NCBI GenBank assembly: GCA_965199815.1
Contig: CBDATE010000024.1
Coordinates: 434,001-498,000, forward strand
DNA: 64,000 nucleotides
Direction of reading: 5' to 3'
Source of the DNA: Azotimanducus sp965199815
Lineage (GTDB): Bacteria > Pseudomonadota > Gammaproteobacteria > Pseudomonadales > Azotimanducaceae
Shown: positions 44,501 through 52,662 of the stretch, piece by piece
How positions within the stretch are numbered: the first letter of the stretch is position 1
Layout of the letters: every line of letters begins with the position of its first letter
Notes under the pieces: generated by a model
Database searches by the model: none
What the model was told of the DNA's origin: nothing
What the model saw: only the letters and a program-made list of their open reading frames with translations
Position numbers and translations under genes: made by a program

Positions 44501-44723
44501 GGGAAACTTTGAATAACAGAGTTTCCCGTGCGGCACACGGATGTGCCGCCAGATTCAGTGCCGTAAGGCATTGAATCTGCGAGCAAATCAGAAGCGCATT
44601 GCAGCGGGCACTTCCATGTGCCCGCCCCTGCGGGCGGCTGCGCCGTGCATTTTTGCTGTCCTGCAAAAATGTGCTGATTTGCGAATCTGATCAAGTCCAC
44701 GGATGGACTTGATCAGAACATAC
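44501..44723 (-). repeat. Multi-hairpin element, copy B (largest)
   Basis: It carries the same five-hairpin order on the minus strand: H1 near 44687-44716, H2 44583-44682, H3 44551-44578, H4 44531-44548 and H5 44501-44527. H2 is expanded to 100 nt. Outer arms gcaaatcag / ctgatttgc enclose several smaller palindromes, including gcgggcac / gtgcccgc and the gcatttttgc / gcaaaaatgc stem also seen in copy C. TTG flanks both sides. It lies between tRNA-Arg and tolC and fills most of 44403-44762; nothing else is visible there. Confidence 0.92.
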
Positions 44724-44762
44724 CAAGTGACCCGTGCATCAACCAGCATCACGGGGCAACGG

Positions 44763-44836
44763 CGGTCCCTAGAGGATTCGAACCTCTGGCCTCCGCCTTC
44801 GGAGGGCGGCGCTCTATCCATCTGAGCTAAGGGACC
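44763..44836 (-). tRNA. tRNA-Arg (anticodon CCG)
   Basis: A complete cloverleaf reads on the minus strand. The acceptor GGTCCCT pairs with AGGGACC, and the D arm is GCTC...GAGC. The anticodon stem CCGCC / GGCGG encloses the loop CTCCGAA with anticodon CCG. The T arm is CAGAGGTTCGAATCCTCT. The discriminator is G and CCA is not encoded. It decodes CGG. Confidence 0.95.
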
Positions 44837-44993
44837 ATACCAATCGCGAACACTTCACATGGTACACACCCACGGTGCATTCAGTGCTCTCCGACCTGAT
44901 TCGTTGCCCGCGCCCGTCGCCCGTATTGATACGACCCCCTGCATAATGGACTCCCGCATTCAATCTGCAAGCAATGTGCACAGGGGATTTCAG

Positions 44994-46046
44994 GTGACAA
45001 CGCACGGGTTCGCTCGTCTCAGGATTGACATGAAGGCATTGGTGGCAAACTATCACATGCTGTGCGAGGTGGCAGCGCCTGCCAGATGCGCTGCGGTTGT
45101 GAAGGCAGATGCCTACGGGCTCGGTGCCATCGAGGTGTCGCGAGCGTTGGCAGCAGCAGGCTGCGAGCAGTTTTTCGTGAGTGAATCCTTTGAGGGCGCG
45201 GTACTGCGCGAGCACTTGTCGGAGGCCGAAATATTCGTATTGAGCGGGATAAGCGAAGCCAGCGCCCGTCAGTGCATCGAATTCGATCTCACGCCGGTTC
45301 TCGGCAATGAAACCCAGGTTCGGGTGTGGCGGGCGTGTGCCGGAGCTCGGCATCCTGCTGCCGTGAAGGTTGATACCGGCATGACGCGCCTCGGATTTCG
45401 CTGGGACAAAGTGCAGGCACAGATGTTTGCCGATCTTGACGTACAGCTGCTCATGACACACCTCGCCTGCGCGGATACGCCCGCACATGTGCAGAATGCG
45501 GAACAGCTCTCGCGCTTTTCCAGGATCAGCGCGGCTTTCCCGGGGGTTCGCACGAGCATCGGCAATTCCGCCGGTACGCTGAACGGCACAGCGTTTCGGG
45601 GAGATCTGTGTCGCTCCGGTATAGGCATCTATGGCGGCAATCCACACGCTGGTGACCACACGCCCGCCAACCCCGTCGCCTACCTTGAAGGCCAGGTCTT
45701 GCAGGTGACAACTCCTGCTGAAGGCGCGTACGTCGGATATGGAGCAACCGCTGCTGTACCTCCTGACTCGAAGCTCGCCGTCCTTGGCATAGGTTATGCG
45801 AACGGGTTGCCACGCGGTCTGTCAAATATCGGCAAGGTCGCCCGTGGTGCGGATATCTTTCCTGTCATCGGTCGCATTGCGATGAACCTCACGACTGTCG
45901 CTGTTGGCAATCAGGTGCCGATTGAAATTGGCGAATGGGTGCAGGTGATCGGCGACCGGATTACTCTGGGTGAAGTCGCCCGACTGACGAACACGATTTC
46001 CTACGAGATATTGACCGGCCTCAAGGCACCGAGAGTGTATTGCTGA
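44994..46046 (+). CDS. alr: Alanine racemase
   Basis: This PLP enzyme interconverts L- and D-alanine for peptidoglycan. The PLP lysine is in CAAVVKADAYGLG, and the second catalytic region includes AYVGYGATAAV. The TIM-barrel and C-terminal domain motifs (VKVDTGMTRLGFRW, IGRIAMNLTTVAV) fit. The open frame extends to 44859, but GTG 44994 preceded by AGGGGA gives a 350-residue protein of normal length. A fragment of the multi-hairpin element lies 24 bp after its stop. Confidence 0.93.
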   Translation: MTTHGFARLRIDMKALVANYHMLCEVAAPARCAAVVKADAYGLGAIEVSRALAAAGCEQFFVSESFEGAVLREHLSEAEIFVLSGISEASARQCIEFDLTPVLGNETQVRVWRACAGARHPAAVKVDTGMTRLGFRWDKVQAQMFADLDVQLLMTHLACADTPAHVQNAEQLSRFSRISAAFPGVRTSIGNSAGTLNGTAFRGDLCRSGIGIYGGNPHAGDHTPANPVAYLEGQVLQVTTPAEGAYVGYGATAAVPPDSKLAVLGIGYANGLPRGLSNIGKVARGADIFPVIGRIAMNLTTVAVGNQVPIEIGEWVQVIGDRITLGEVARLTNTISYEILTGLKAPRVYC

Positions 46047-46070
46047 GGGGGTATCCCGCAGTACATCAGG

Positions 46071-46090
46071 TATGTTCTGATCAAGTCCAT
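46071..46090 (+). repeat. Half hairpin-1 fragment of the multi-hairpin element
   Basis: Twenty bases (tatgttctgatcaagtccat) are identical to the left end of the full elements, then the match stops at the loop. It lies between alr and mnmA, and the first possible ATG of mnmA (46089) overlaps its last bases. Confidence 0.8.
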
Positions 46091-46106
46091 GCGTAATAAT
46101 GAGTTC

Positions 46107-47195
46107 ATGACGCAGCACACCAGAGTCATCGTAGGCATGTCGGGCGGTGTCGATTCCTCGGTCGCGGCGCTCCTGCTCAAGGAGCAGGGATTTCAGGTTG
46201 AAGGACTGTTCATGAAGAACTGGGACGAAGACGACGGCACCGAGCATTGCACCGCGGCACAGGATTATGAGGATGCCCTCGGTGTGTGTCGCGCCATCGA
46301 TATTCCGCTGCGAGAAGTGAGCTTCTCCGAGGCATACTGGGATGAGGTGTTCGAACGCTTTCTCTCGGATCTTGGAACCGGTGCCACACCCAACCCGGAT
46401 GTGCTCTGCAATCGCGTCATCAAGTTTGGTCATTTCAGTGCCTGTGCGCGACGACTTGGTGCCGACAGAATCGCCACCGGTCACTACGCACGGCTCTCCC
46501 ACTGCGACGGCGCACCGAAGCTCCTCAAGGCGAAAGACGATTCGAAGGATCAGAGTTACTTCCTGCAAATGGTGCCGAGGGACGGGTTTCGCGATGCCAT
46601 CTTTCCGCTCGGCGACATGGACAAGCAGTCCGTGCGCCGTCTGGCCAGGGACAGGGGACTCGGCGTCGCTGACAAGCCCGACAGCACCGGGCTGTGCTTC
46701 ATTGGCGAGCGTCCCTTTCGTGAATTCCTGCGCACCTATATGCCGTCACGGCCCGGCCCGATTGAGAATATCGAAGGGCGCGTACTCGGCGAGCACATGG
46801 GACTGCCCTTCTACACCATCGGCCAGCGACGCGGGCTCGGTGTGGGTGGAGTGCGTGACGAGCCGGAACGGCCCTGGTACGTGGTCGCCAAGGACACCGC
46901 ATCGAACAGGCTTCTGATTAGCCAGGATGAATCGGACCTGCTCGCATCTTCCCTTGTGGTTGGCGATGTCAACTGGCTGTGCGAACCACCACGGGAAGCC
47001 TTTCGCTGCACCGCCAGGATTCGCTATCGGCAAGCCGATCAGGCGTGCCATCTGGCTCCGCCTGCCGGTGCGGCAGAGCGCTGGCAGGTCATCTTCGAGC
47101 AACCCCAAAGAGCTATCACTCCGGGACAATACGCCGCTTTCTACCAAGGCGAGCAGTGTCTTGGTGGCGGCTTGATCCTGCACAGCGGAAACTGA
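46107..47195 (+). CDS. mnmA: tRNA-specific 2-thiouridylase MnmA
   Basis: It thiolates U34 of tRNA-Lys, -Glu and -Gln using sulphur relayed through TusE/IscS. The P-loop is VGMSGGVDSSVAALLL. The catalytic cysteines are in NPDVLCNRVIKF and DSTGLCFIGERPF, followed by GQRRGLGVGG. ATG 46107 gives the usual N-terminus; ATG 46089, inside an element fragment, is also in frame. It is 4 bp upstream of purB, the same order as in many gammaproteobacteria. Confidence 0.96.
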   Translation: MTQHTRVIVGMSGGVDSSVAALLLKEQGFQVEGLFMKNWDEDDGTEHCTAAQDYEDALGVCRAIDIPLREVSFSEAYWDEVFERFLSDLGTGATPNPDVLCNRVIKFGHFSACARRLGADRIATGHYARLSHCDGAPKLLKAKDDSKDQSYFLQMVPRDGFRDAIFPLGDMDKQSVRRLARDRGLGVADKPDSTGLCFIGERPFREFLRTYMPSRPGPIENIEGRVLGEHMGLPFYTIGQRRGLGVGGVRDEPERPWYVVAKDTASNRLLISQDESDLLASSLVVGDVNWLCEPPREAFRCTARIRYRQADQACHLAPPAGAAERWQVIFEQPQRAITPGQYAAFYQGEQCLGGGLILHSGN

Positions 47196-47199
47196 CATC

Positions 47200-48615
47200 A
47201 TGAAACCAAGAGACCCATCCGAAGCCCTGCTGTCCATCTCGCCACTTGACGGGCGCTATGCCACGCAAGTTCAGGTACTCAGCGAGTATTTCAGCGAATT
47301 CGCCCTCATCCGCGCGCGTATTCGCGTGGAAATTGCCTGGTTTCTCACCCTGGCTGGCAAGGGCCTCATCCCCTCGCTCGATAATCTGCGGGATGCCGAG
47401 ACTGACGCGCTGCATCGGGTCTGGCAGGACTTTGACATCAGGGATGCCTTGCGCGTCAAGGATCTGGAAGCCACCACCAATCACGATGTCAAGGCCTGCG
47501 AGTATTTCCTGCGCGAGTGCCTTGCCGAGCGCGAGGCGCTGGCAGCATTCAAGCCCGCTTCGCAATTCCTGCATTTCGCCGCCACTTCAGAGGATGTGAA
47601 CAGCACCGCCTACGGGCTCCTGCTGCACTCCTGCGTCAAGGAACGGCTTGCGCCCTGCCTGCAAGCGCTCCTTGACGACATCGATACCTTCGCGACCGCG
47701 CATGCTTCCTTGCCGATGCTGTCCCGAACGCACGGTCAACCCGCCTCGCCGACTACGCTCGGCAAGGAATTCAAGGTGTTCACGCATCGCCTCGGGACGG
47801 CGCTTGACGAGATTCGTGCGGTTGCGGTGCGCGGAAAGTTCAACGGCGCGGTCGGCAACTTCAATGCCCATGTCCTGGCCTTCCCCAATGTGGATTGGGA
47901 GAACCTGAGCTTCGATTTTGTGCGCGGCCTCGGTCTGGAGCCGCAAATACTGACGACACAGATCGAACCACATGACGACCTCGCGCGGCTGTGCCACGCA
48001 CTTATGCGCTGGAATTCGGTGTTGCTCGATATGAGCCGCGATATCTGGGGCTATATCGCGCTGGGCTATATCAAGCAGCGGTGCCGGAGTAGCGAAACCG
48101 GCTCATCGACCATGCCGCACAAGATCAACCCCATAGATTTCGAGAACTGCGAGGGTAATCTGGGAGTTTCCAACGCGCTTCTCGGGCATCTTGCGGACAA
48201 GCTGCCCGTCAGCCGCTGGCAGCGAGACCTCTCGGACTCGACTGGTATGCGCAACCTCGGCGTGGCTATCGGCCACGCCTTTCTCGCCGTTACTTCAGCT
48301 CGTCGCGGTCTGACAAAAATTGCAGCCAATCAAGAGGTTATCGCCAGTGAACTCGACCAGGCCTGGGAAGTGCTCGGGGAAGCAGCGCAGACCCTCATGC
48401 GTCGTGAAGGTATTGACGATGCCTATGAACGCCTCAAGCACCTCACTCGAGGTGAGCGCCTCACGCAGGCGGCCTGGCAGAGGCTGGTGAGGTCTCTCGA
48501 CCTGCCGGAGGCAACAGCTGAGCAGCTCGAACAGCTCACCCCCGCAACCTACCTCGGCCTGGCAGCGGAATTCGGCTTCAGACGGATGCCGGAACGACTG
48601 CCGGGGTCTGAGTAG
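47200..48615 (+). CDS. purB: Adenylosuccinate lyase
   Basis: It cleaves SAICAR and adenylosuccinate in purine synthesis. The fumarase-superfamily signature GSSTMPHKINPIDFEN is near residue 304. The catalytic His regions are TSEDVN and SRTHGQPASPTTLGKEF. At 471 residues it is the long gammaproteobacterial type. It is cotranscribed with mnmA and convergent with murF. Confidence 0.97.
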   Translation: MKPRDPSEALLSISPLDGRYATQVQVLSEYFSEFALIRARIRVEIAWFLTLAGKGLIPSLDNLRDAETDALHRVWQDFDIRDALRVKDLEATTNHDVKACEYFLRECLAEREALAAFKPASQFLHFAATSEDVNSTAYGLLLHSCVKERLAPCLQALLDDIDTFATAHASLPMLSRTHGQPASPTTLGKEFKVFTHRLGTALDEIRAVAVRGKFNGAVGNFNAHVLAFPNVDWENLSFDFVRGLGLEPQILTTQIEPHDDLARLCHALMRWNSVLLDMSRDIWGYIALGYIKQRCRSSETGSSTMPHKINPIDFENCEGNLGVSNALLGHLADKLPVSRWQRDLSDSTGMRNLGVAIGHAFLAVTSARRGLTKIAANQEVIASELDQAWEVLGEAAQTLMRREGIDDAYERLKHLTRGERLTQAAWQRLVRSLDLPEATAEQLEQLTPATYLGLAAEFGFRRMPERLPGSE

Positions 48616-48633
48616 ATGGCCGCCACAGCACCG

Positions 48634-50040
48634 TCACGCTCCCCGCTCCTTCGCTAATCGAGCAATGAGCGCATCTACCAGGCCCCTGCTCCAGAAGATG
48701 CGATTCGAGCCCTTGACGAGCAGCGCATCGCCAGCCCGAAGGTACGTACACACATCATCGAGCAGCGCCTTCCCGGCATCCGCGAACCAGCCTCTGGCAA
48801 CCGACTTCGGCAGGTGCTCACAGGTATCTCTCGAGAGACTGCCGACGCACCAGACGGCATCGAGCGTCGCGGCCATTCGTGCAAGCTCGATATGCGCCTG
48901 ACGCTCTGCGCTCCCGAGTTCCAGCATATCTCCGAGTAGCGCGATGCGCCGCCCCGAACGGCTGGCAAGCTGTTCGATGGCATGCGCCATGCTCACCGGA
49001 TTGGCGTTGTAGCTGTCATCAATGATGGTTACGCCCGCCACCTCGGTCACGCGCCCTCGGCCTGCCGGAACTTCCGCGCCCGTCAGACGCTGCATGCAAC
49101 GCAGGGGAAAGCCACCCGCCAAGGCCGCGGCCGCCACGCCAGCTACCGTCGCGGCGCGATGTGCACCACCGCCGGGAACGCACACCGAGAGAGTCTCGCC
49201 AGCCGCATTCAGCCGAATTCGTTGCCAATCGCCATTCATCGGGGTGAAGCGCACATCCGCCCGAGGCGAACGACCGAAGGTCAGTCTGCGCGCACCAGCG
49301 ACACCGGACGCGCCATCCGGAATATCGTTCGCCTGCATGTCGGCTGGCAACACCAGTGTGCCACCCGCTTGCAGCCCGCGGACAATACTCAGCTTTTCCA
49401 TCCTCACGGCTTCAACGCTGCCGAGCCCTTGCAAGTGCACGGGCAGCGCATTCAGCACCAGCGCCACCTGCGGACGCACAAGCCGCGCGAGAGGGGCAAT
49501 CTCTCCAGGCGCGTTCATGCCAATCTCGAAGATGCCGGCAGGCGCATCCCGCGGTGTCAAGGCCAGCGACAGGGGAACCCCCCACAGGTTGTTCAGGCTG
49601 CCGCTCGAAGCGCAACCTGTGGTCACCTGCGCCAGCCAGCCCTTGGCCGTGGTCTTGCCGGCGCTGCCGGTAACGGCGAATACCACGCCTGACAAACGCC
49701 GTCGAGCGGCCTCTCCAAGCTGCCACAAGCTTTCCCGGGTGTCCTTCACACGCAGTAGCGGGATGTTGATGGCGGAGCGCTCTGTGAGTTCCTTGTGCAC
49801 CAGAGCCGCCACCGCCCCCTTCGCGGCCGCCGCTGCCACGAAGTCGTGACCATCATGTCCTGCGCCCCTGCCTGCCGTCAGCACAGGGCCGGAAGAGCCA
49901 TCGAGGGCAATAAACAGGCTCCCCGGCAGCAGGGTTCGCGAATCGATACTGACCCCCCCTATATCAGGGCCAACCGGGGCCGCCTCGCCCACGAGAGCGA
50001 GCGCATGGCAGAGCTCGTCCCAACGCCACAGGGGGCTCAT
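48634..50040 (-). CDS. murF: UDP-N-acetylmuramoyl-tripeptide--D-alanyl-D-alanine ligase
   Basis: It adds D-Ala-D-Ala to the peptidoglycan precursor. The N-terminal domain contains GVSIDSRTLLPGSLFIALDG. The ATP-binding loop is FAVTGSAGKTTAKGWLAQV, and the central and C-terminal domains include IIDDSYNANPVSMAHAIEQL. I take ATG 50040; a GTG pair at 50061 is an alternative. It stands alone rather than in a dcw cluster, convergent with purB and divergent from sppA. Confidence 0.93.
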   Translation of the reverse strand: MSPLWRWDELCHALALVGEAAPVGPDIGGVSIDSRTLLPGSLFIALDGSSGPVLTAGRGAGHDGHDFVAAAAAKGAVAALVHKELTERSAINIPLLRVKDTRESLWQLGEAARRRLSGVVFAVTGSAGKTTAKGWLAQVTTGCASSGSLNNLWGVPLSLALTPRDAPAGIFEIGMNAPGEIAPLARLVRPQVALVLNALPVHLQGLGSVEAVRMEKLSIVRGLQAGGTLVLPADMQANDIPDGASGVAGARRLTFGRSPRADVRFTPMNGDWQRIRLNAAGETLSVCVPGGGAHRAATVAGVAAAALAGGFPLRCMQRLTGAEVPAGRGRVTEVAGVTIIDDSYNANPVSMAHAIEQLASRSGRRIALLGDMLELGSAERQAHIELARMAATLDAVWCVGSLSRDTCEHLPKSVARGWFADAGKALLDDVCTYLRAGDALLVKGSNRIFWSRGLVDALIARLAKERGA

Positions 50041-50144
50041 ATGCGTACTGTCTGACACCACATCACCCGAAACAGGAAAACCTATCCCCGCAAAAACCCT
50101 TTATAGTTCACTTCAATTCCATAGGTATTCAGGGGCACTCTCCC

Positions 50145-51980
50145 ATGGCAAGCGAATCACAACCTGCCACACCCATCGCAATTGTAGGCAGGCTCCTCGG
50201 ATTCCTGTTCAATTTTCTGCGCGCGATGGTATATCTCCTCGTCCTCGCGCTGTTCATCGGAGCTATCGTGGCTATCAGCAGGAGCGATACCATCCCGATC
50301 GTACCTGAAGCTGCCGTACTGGTCGTGAATCCGACCGAAGTGGTGGAGGAATATCCAGCTTTTGACGAATTCGAACAAGTACTTATTGATGCACTCGACA
50401 TCAGTACGCCAACCCGCCTGCGTGATCTCCTGAGCATCCTCGAGGCGGCCAGGGACGATGATCGCATCAAGGCGGTGCACCTCGACCTCTCGAATCTGGC
50501 GCAGATGTCCTACGTGCATATCGACGAAATCGGTGCCGCCCTGCGCGAATTGAGCGATGCCGGCAAGCCCGTCATTGGCAGTACCGTATTCCTGAATCAG
50601 TTTCGTTATGCGCTCCTGAGCTATAGCGACGAGATTTACCTGAACTACTTCGACGGCATCGACATGATCGGGCCGGTAGCGGAAGGTGTGTACATTGCCG
50701 ATGCGCTGGACAAGCTCAAGGTGGAGCGCTTTGTACATGGCAGTGGGCCATACAAATCCGCAGGTGACAGCCTGGTGCGCAACGATATGTCAGATGCGGA
50801 ACGTGAGCAGGTGTCGCGGCTTCTTGAAAGTCGATGGGCCGCGGATCAGGCGCGGGTTATCAGGAATCGGGGTATCTCCCCGGACAGGTTGCAGGCCTAC
50901 GTTGATGGCTTGCCCGAGCTCCTGACGGAAGCCGAGGGAGACATCTCGCAACTGGCGCTCGACTTTGACTTTGCCGACGGGACTGGCTGGCGAATGGCCA
51001 TTGACCAGCGTATCGAGGAATTGACGAGCATCGTTGCAGGTGAAGATCGCATGACATATCAGTCTTACGCCAGGACATTGCCTCCCGACTTTGATTTCGA
51101 GGAAAAACAGCGCGTCGCAGTAGTCTATGGCATGGGGGCCATCTATGACGGATCGGCAGAGTATGGTGCCATCAGTGGTGATGGCCTGTCAGATACCATC
51201 CGCGACCTTGGGGACAAGGATGATGTCGCTGCCCTCGTGTTGCGTGTGGATTCGCCGGGCGGCAGCGCCTCGGCAAGCGAAGCGATCAGGGAGCAGCTGC
51301 AAGCGGTTCAGGAGCGTGGCAAGCCGGTCGTGGTCTCCATGGCGGGCGTGGCGGCATCCGGCGGCTATTGGGTCAGCGCCACGGCTGACGAGATCTGGGC
51401 GCATCCCGAGACGATTACCGGCTCCATCGGCGCAGTCGGCACCGCGCTATCGCTCGATGAATCCTTCGCCGCGATTGGTATGCACAGCGAGCGCGTGACC
51501 ACCACGCAGGTTGCCGAAAACCTGCTCGGTGAGGACGGCATCAGCGACCTGAATCGGCGCATGGTGACCCTGTTCATCGAAGCGGTGTACAGCGACTTTC
51601 TGGAGCTGGTGGCGACCGGGCGCGACAAGCCTCGCGACGCAGTGCACGAGATAGCACAAGGTCGCGTGTGGATCGGCTCGGATGCCATGGAGCGCGGTCT
51701 CGTCGATCAACTCGGTGGGCTGCAGGATGCGATCAAGTCGGCGGCAGCCCTCGCTGGCCTGGAAGACGACTATCGGGTGTCCTACCACCAGCAGGAACAG
51801 AGCATGCGCCTGAATCTCGGCACCATCAGCGCCATGATCGCAAGCAAGCGACCAGCGCTCTCGAAGTTCATTGGTTGGATGGCGGAGATTGTGAGTGCCG
51901 GGCCGTCTCAAGATATATACTCTCCCGGTTGGCGCGAGGTGCAGGTGTATTGTGATGCCTGCGAGTTGGTAGCGAACTGA
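50145..51980 (+). CDS. sppA: Signal peptide peptidase SppA (67 kDa type)
   Basis: It is an inner-membrane serine protease degrading cleaved signal peptides. One transmembrane segment (FLRAMVYLLVLALFIGAIVA) is followed by tandem ClpP-like domains. The Lys of the Ser/Lys dyad is in VHGSGPYKSAGDSL (first half) and the Ser in SMAGVAASGGYWVSATAD (second half), as in the E. coli enzyme; it has 611 residues. It is divergent from murF and convergent with the YkvA-like gene. Confidence 0.94.
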   Translation: MASESQPATPIAIVGRLLGFLFNFLRAMVYLLVLALFIGAIVAISRSDTIPIVPEAAVLVVNPTEVVEEYPAFDEFEQVLIDALDISTPTRLRDLLSILEAARDDDRIKAVHLDLSNLAQMSYVHIDEIGAALRELSDAGKPVIGSTVFLNQFRYALLSYSDEIYLNYFDGIDMIGPVAEGVYIADALDKLKVERFVHGSGPYKSAGDSLVRNDMSDAEREQVSRLLESRWAADQARVIRNRGISPDRLQAYVDGLPELLTEAEGDISQLALDFDFADGTGWRMAIDQRIEELTSIVAGEDRMTYQSYARTLPPDFDFEEKQRVAVVYGMGAIYDGSAEYGAISGDGLSDTIRDLGDKDDVAALVLRVDSPGGSASASEAIREQLQAVQERGKPVVVSMAGVAASGGYWVSATADEIWAHPETITGSIGAVGTALSLDESFAAIGMHSERVTTTQVAENLLGEDGISDLNRRMVTLFIEAVYSDFLELVATGRDKPRDAVHEIAQGRVWIGSDAMERGLVDQLGGLQDAIKSAAALAGLEDDYRVSYHQQEQSMRLNLGTISAMIASKRPALSKFIGWMAEIVSAGPSQDIYSPGWREVQVYCDACELVAN

Positions 51981-52014
51981 TTTTTGCGGCACCGCTGACC
52001 GGGCGCGCGAGAAA

Positions 52015-52031
52015 TTGCCTCCGGCAGGCAA
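52015..52031 (-). terminator. Candidate terminator between sppA and the YkvA-like gene
   Basis: An inverted repeat TTGCCT / AGGCAA with a 5-base spacer is followed on the minus strand by TTTCTC. It is 15 bp past the YkvA-like stop and 35 bp past sppA, suited to convergent genes. The U-run is weak. Confidence 0.4.
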
Positions 52032-52045
52032 CTCGACCAGACGAA

Positions 52046-52603
52046 TCAGAACAGACGTACCCGCGTCCTGCCAGCCTGCCCGACGGGCCGTCGCGATGCG
52101 CTGCGACGGCGGCGCATGCGCGTATGCAAGGCCCTGCGACGCGCGGCCAGGTAGGTTTCGAGTGAACCTTCACGATTGCGCGCCGCTTCGCTGGCGCGGT
52201 GGGCGCAAAAATCGTTGTAGGCTTCTATCTCGTGCTGGAGTTCCTGTGCGACCAGTTCCACCATGATGGCATCATCAATGAACCCGAGAACGGGTACGCC
52301 GTCCGGTATGAGGTCATGCGGATTGGCGAAGTAGGCCAGCGCGTCAACGACATCCTTGCGCTCATCACTTTCGATGGCCCACTCATCATCTACCAGCATG
52401 CCGATCAGGGTGCGCAAACGCTGAAATCGTTCGCGAACGAACTCGGGCACCTCGGATGCCGTAATCTGGGAAAGGAGCGAATCAGCTTTTTCGATGATCT
52501 CCTGTTCGCTGAGGTCCGCTGCCTCCGCACGAGCGTGACGTATGTGCTCGCGAAAATACTCGAGATCTGGCTCTTCAAGTTCGAAGCTCACTTCAATCGA
52601 CAT
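52046..52603 (-). CDS. YkvA/DUF1232 family protein
   Basis: It is a 185-residue protein whose core (DVVDALAYFANPHDLIPDGV, PVLGFIDDAIMVELVAQELQ) matches DUF1232, in which a short hydrophobic segment with a DLIPD-type motif is typical. Flanking regions are charged; the C-terminus is very basic (RRRALHTRMRRRRSASRRP). The function is unknown. An AGGGG site precedes ATG 52603. Confidence 0.8.
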   Translation of the reverse strand: MSIEVSFELEEPDLEYFREHIRHARAEAADLSEQEIIEKADSLLSQITASEVPEFVRERFQRLRTLIGMLVDDEWAIESDERKDVVDALAYFANPHDLIPDGVPVLGFIDDAIMVELVAQELQHEIEAYNDFCAHRASEAARNREGSLETYLAARRRALHTRMRRRRSASRRPVGQAGRTRVRLF

Positions 52604-52644
52604 GGATGCTGTGCCCCTGTGAATTCATGTGGCAGGATACCAAG

Positions 52645-52662
52645 TATGTTCTGATCAAGTCC
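52645..52662 (+). repeat. Half hairpin-1 fragment overlapping the symporter stop codon
   Basis: The left end of the element family (tatgttctgatcaagtcc) lies here. Read on the minus strand, its bases 52657-52655 are the TGA that ends the symporter gene, so the final Thr codon and the stop derive from the element. Confidence 0.8.

Noticed and set aside
44501..44836. Integrative element attachment at tRNA-Arg
   Set aside because: There is no integrase gene and no repeat of the tRNA 3' end in the window. The neighbouring structure is fully explained by the multi-hairpin element.
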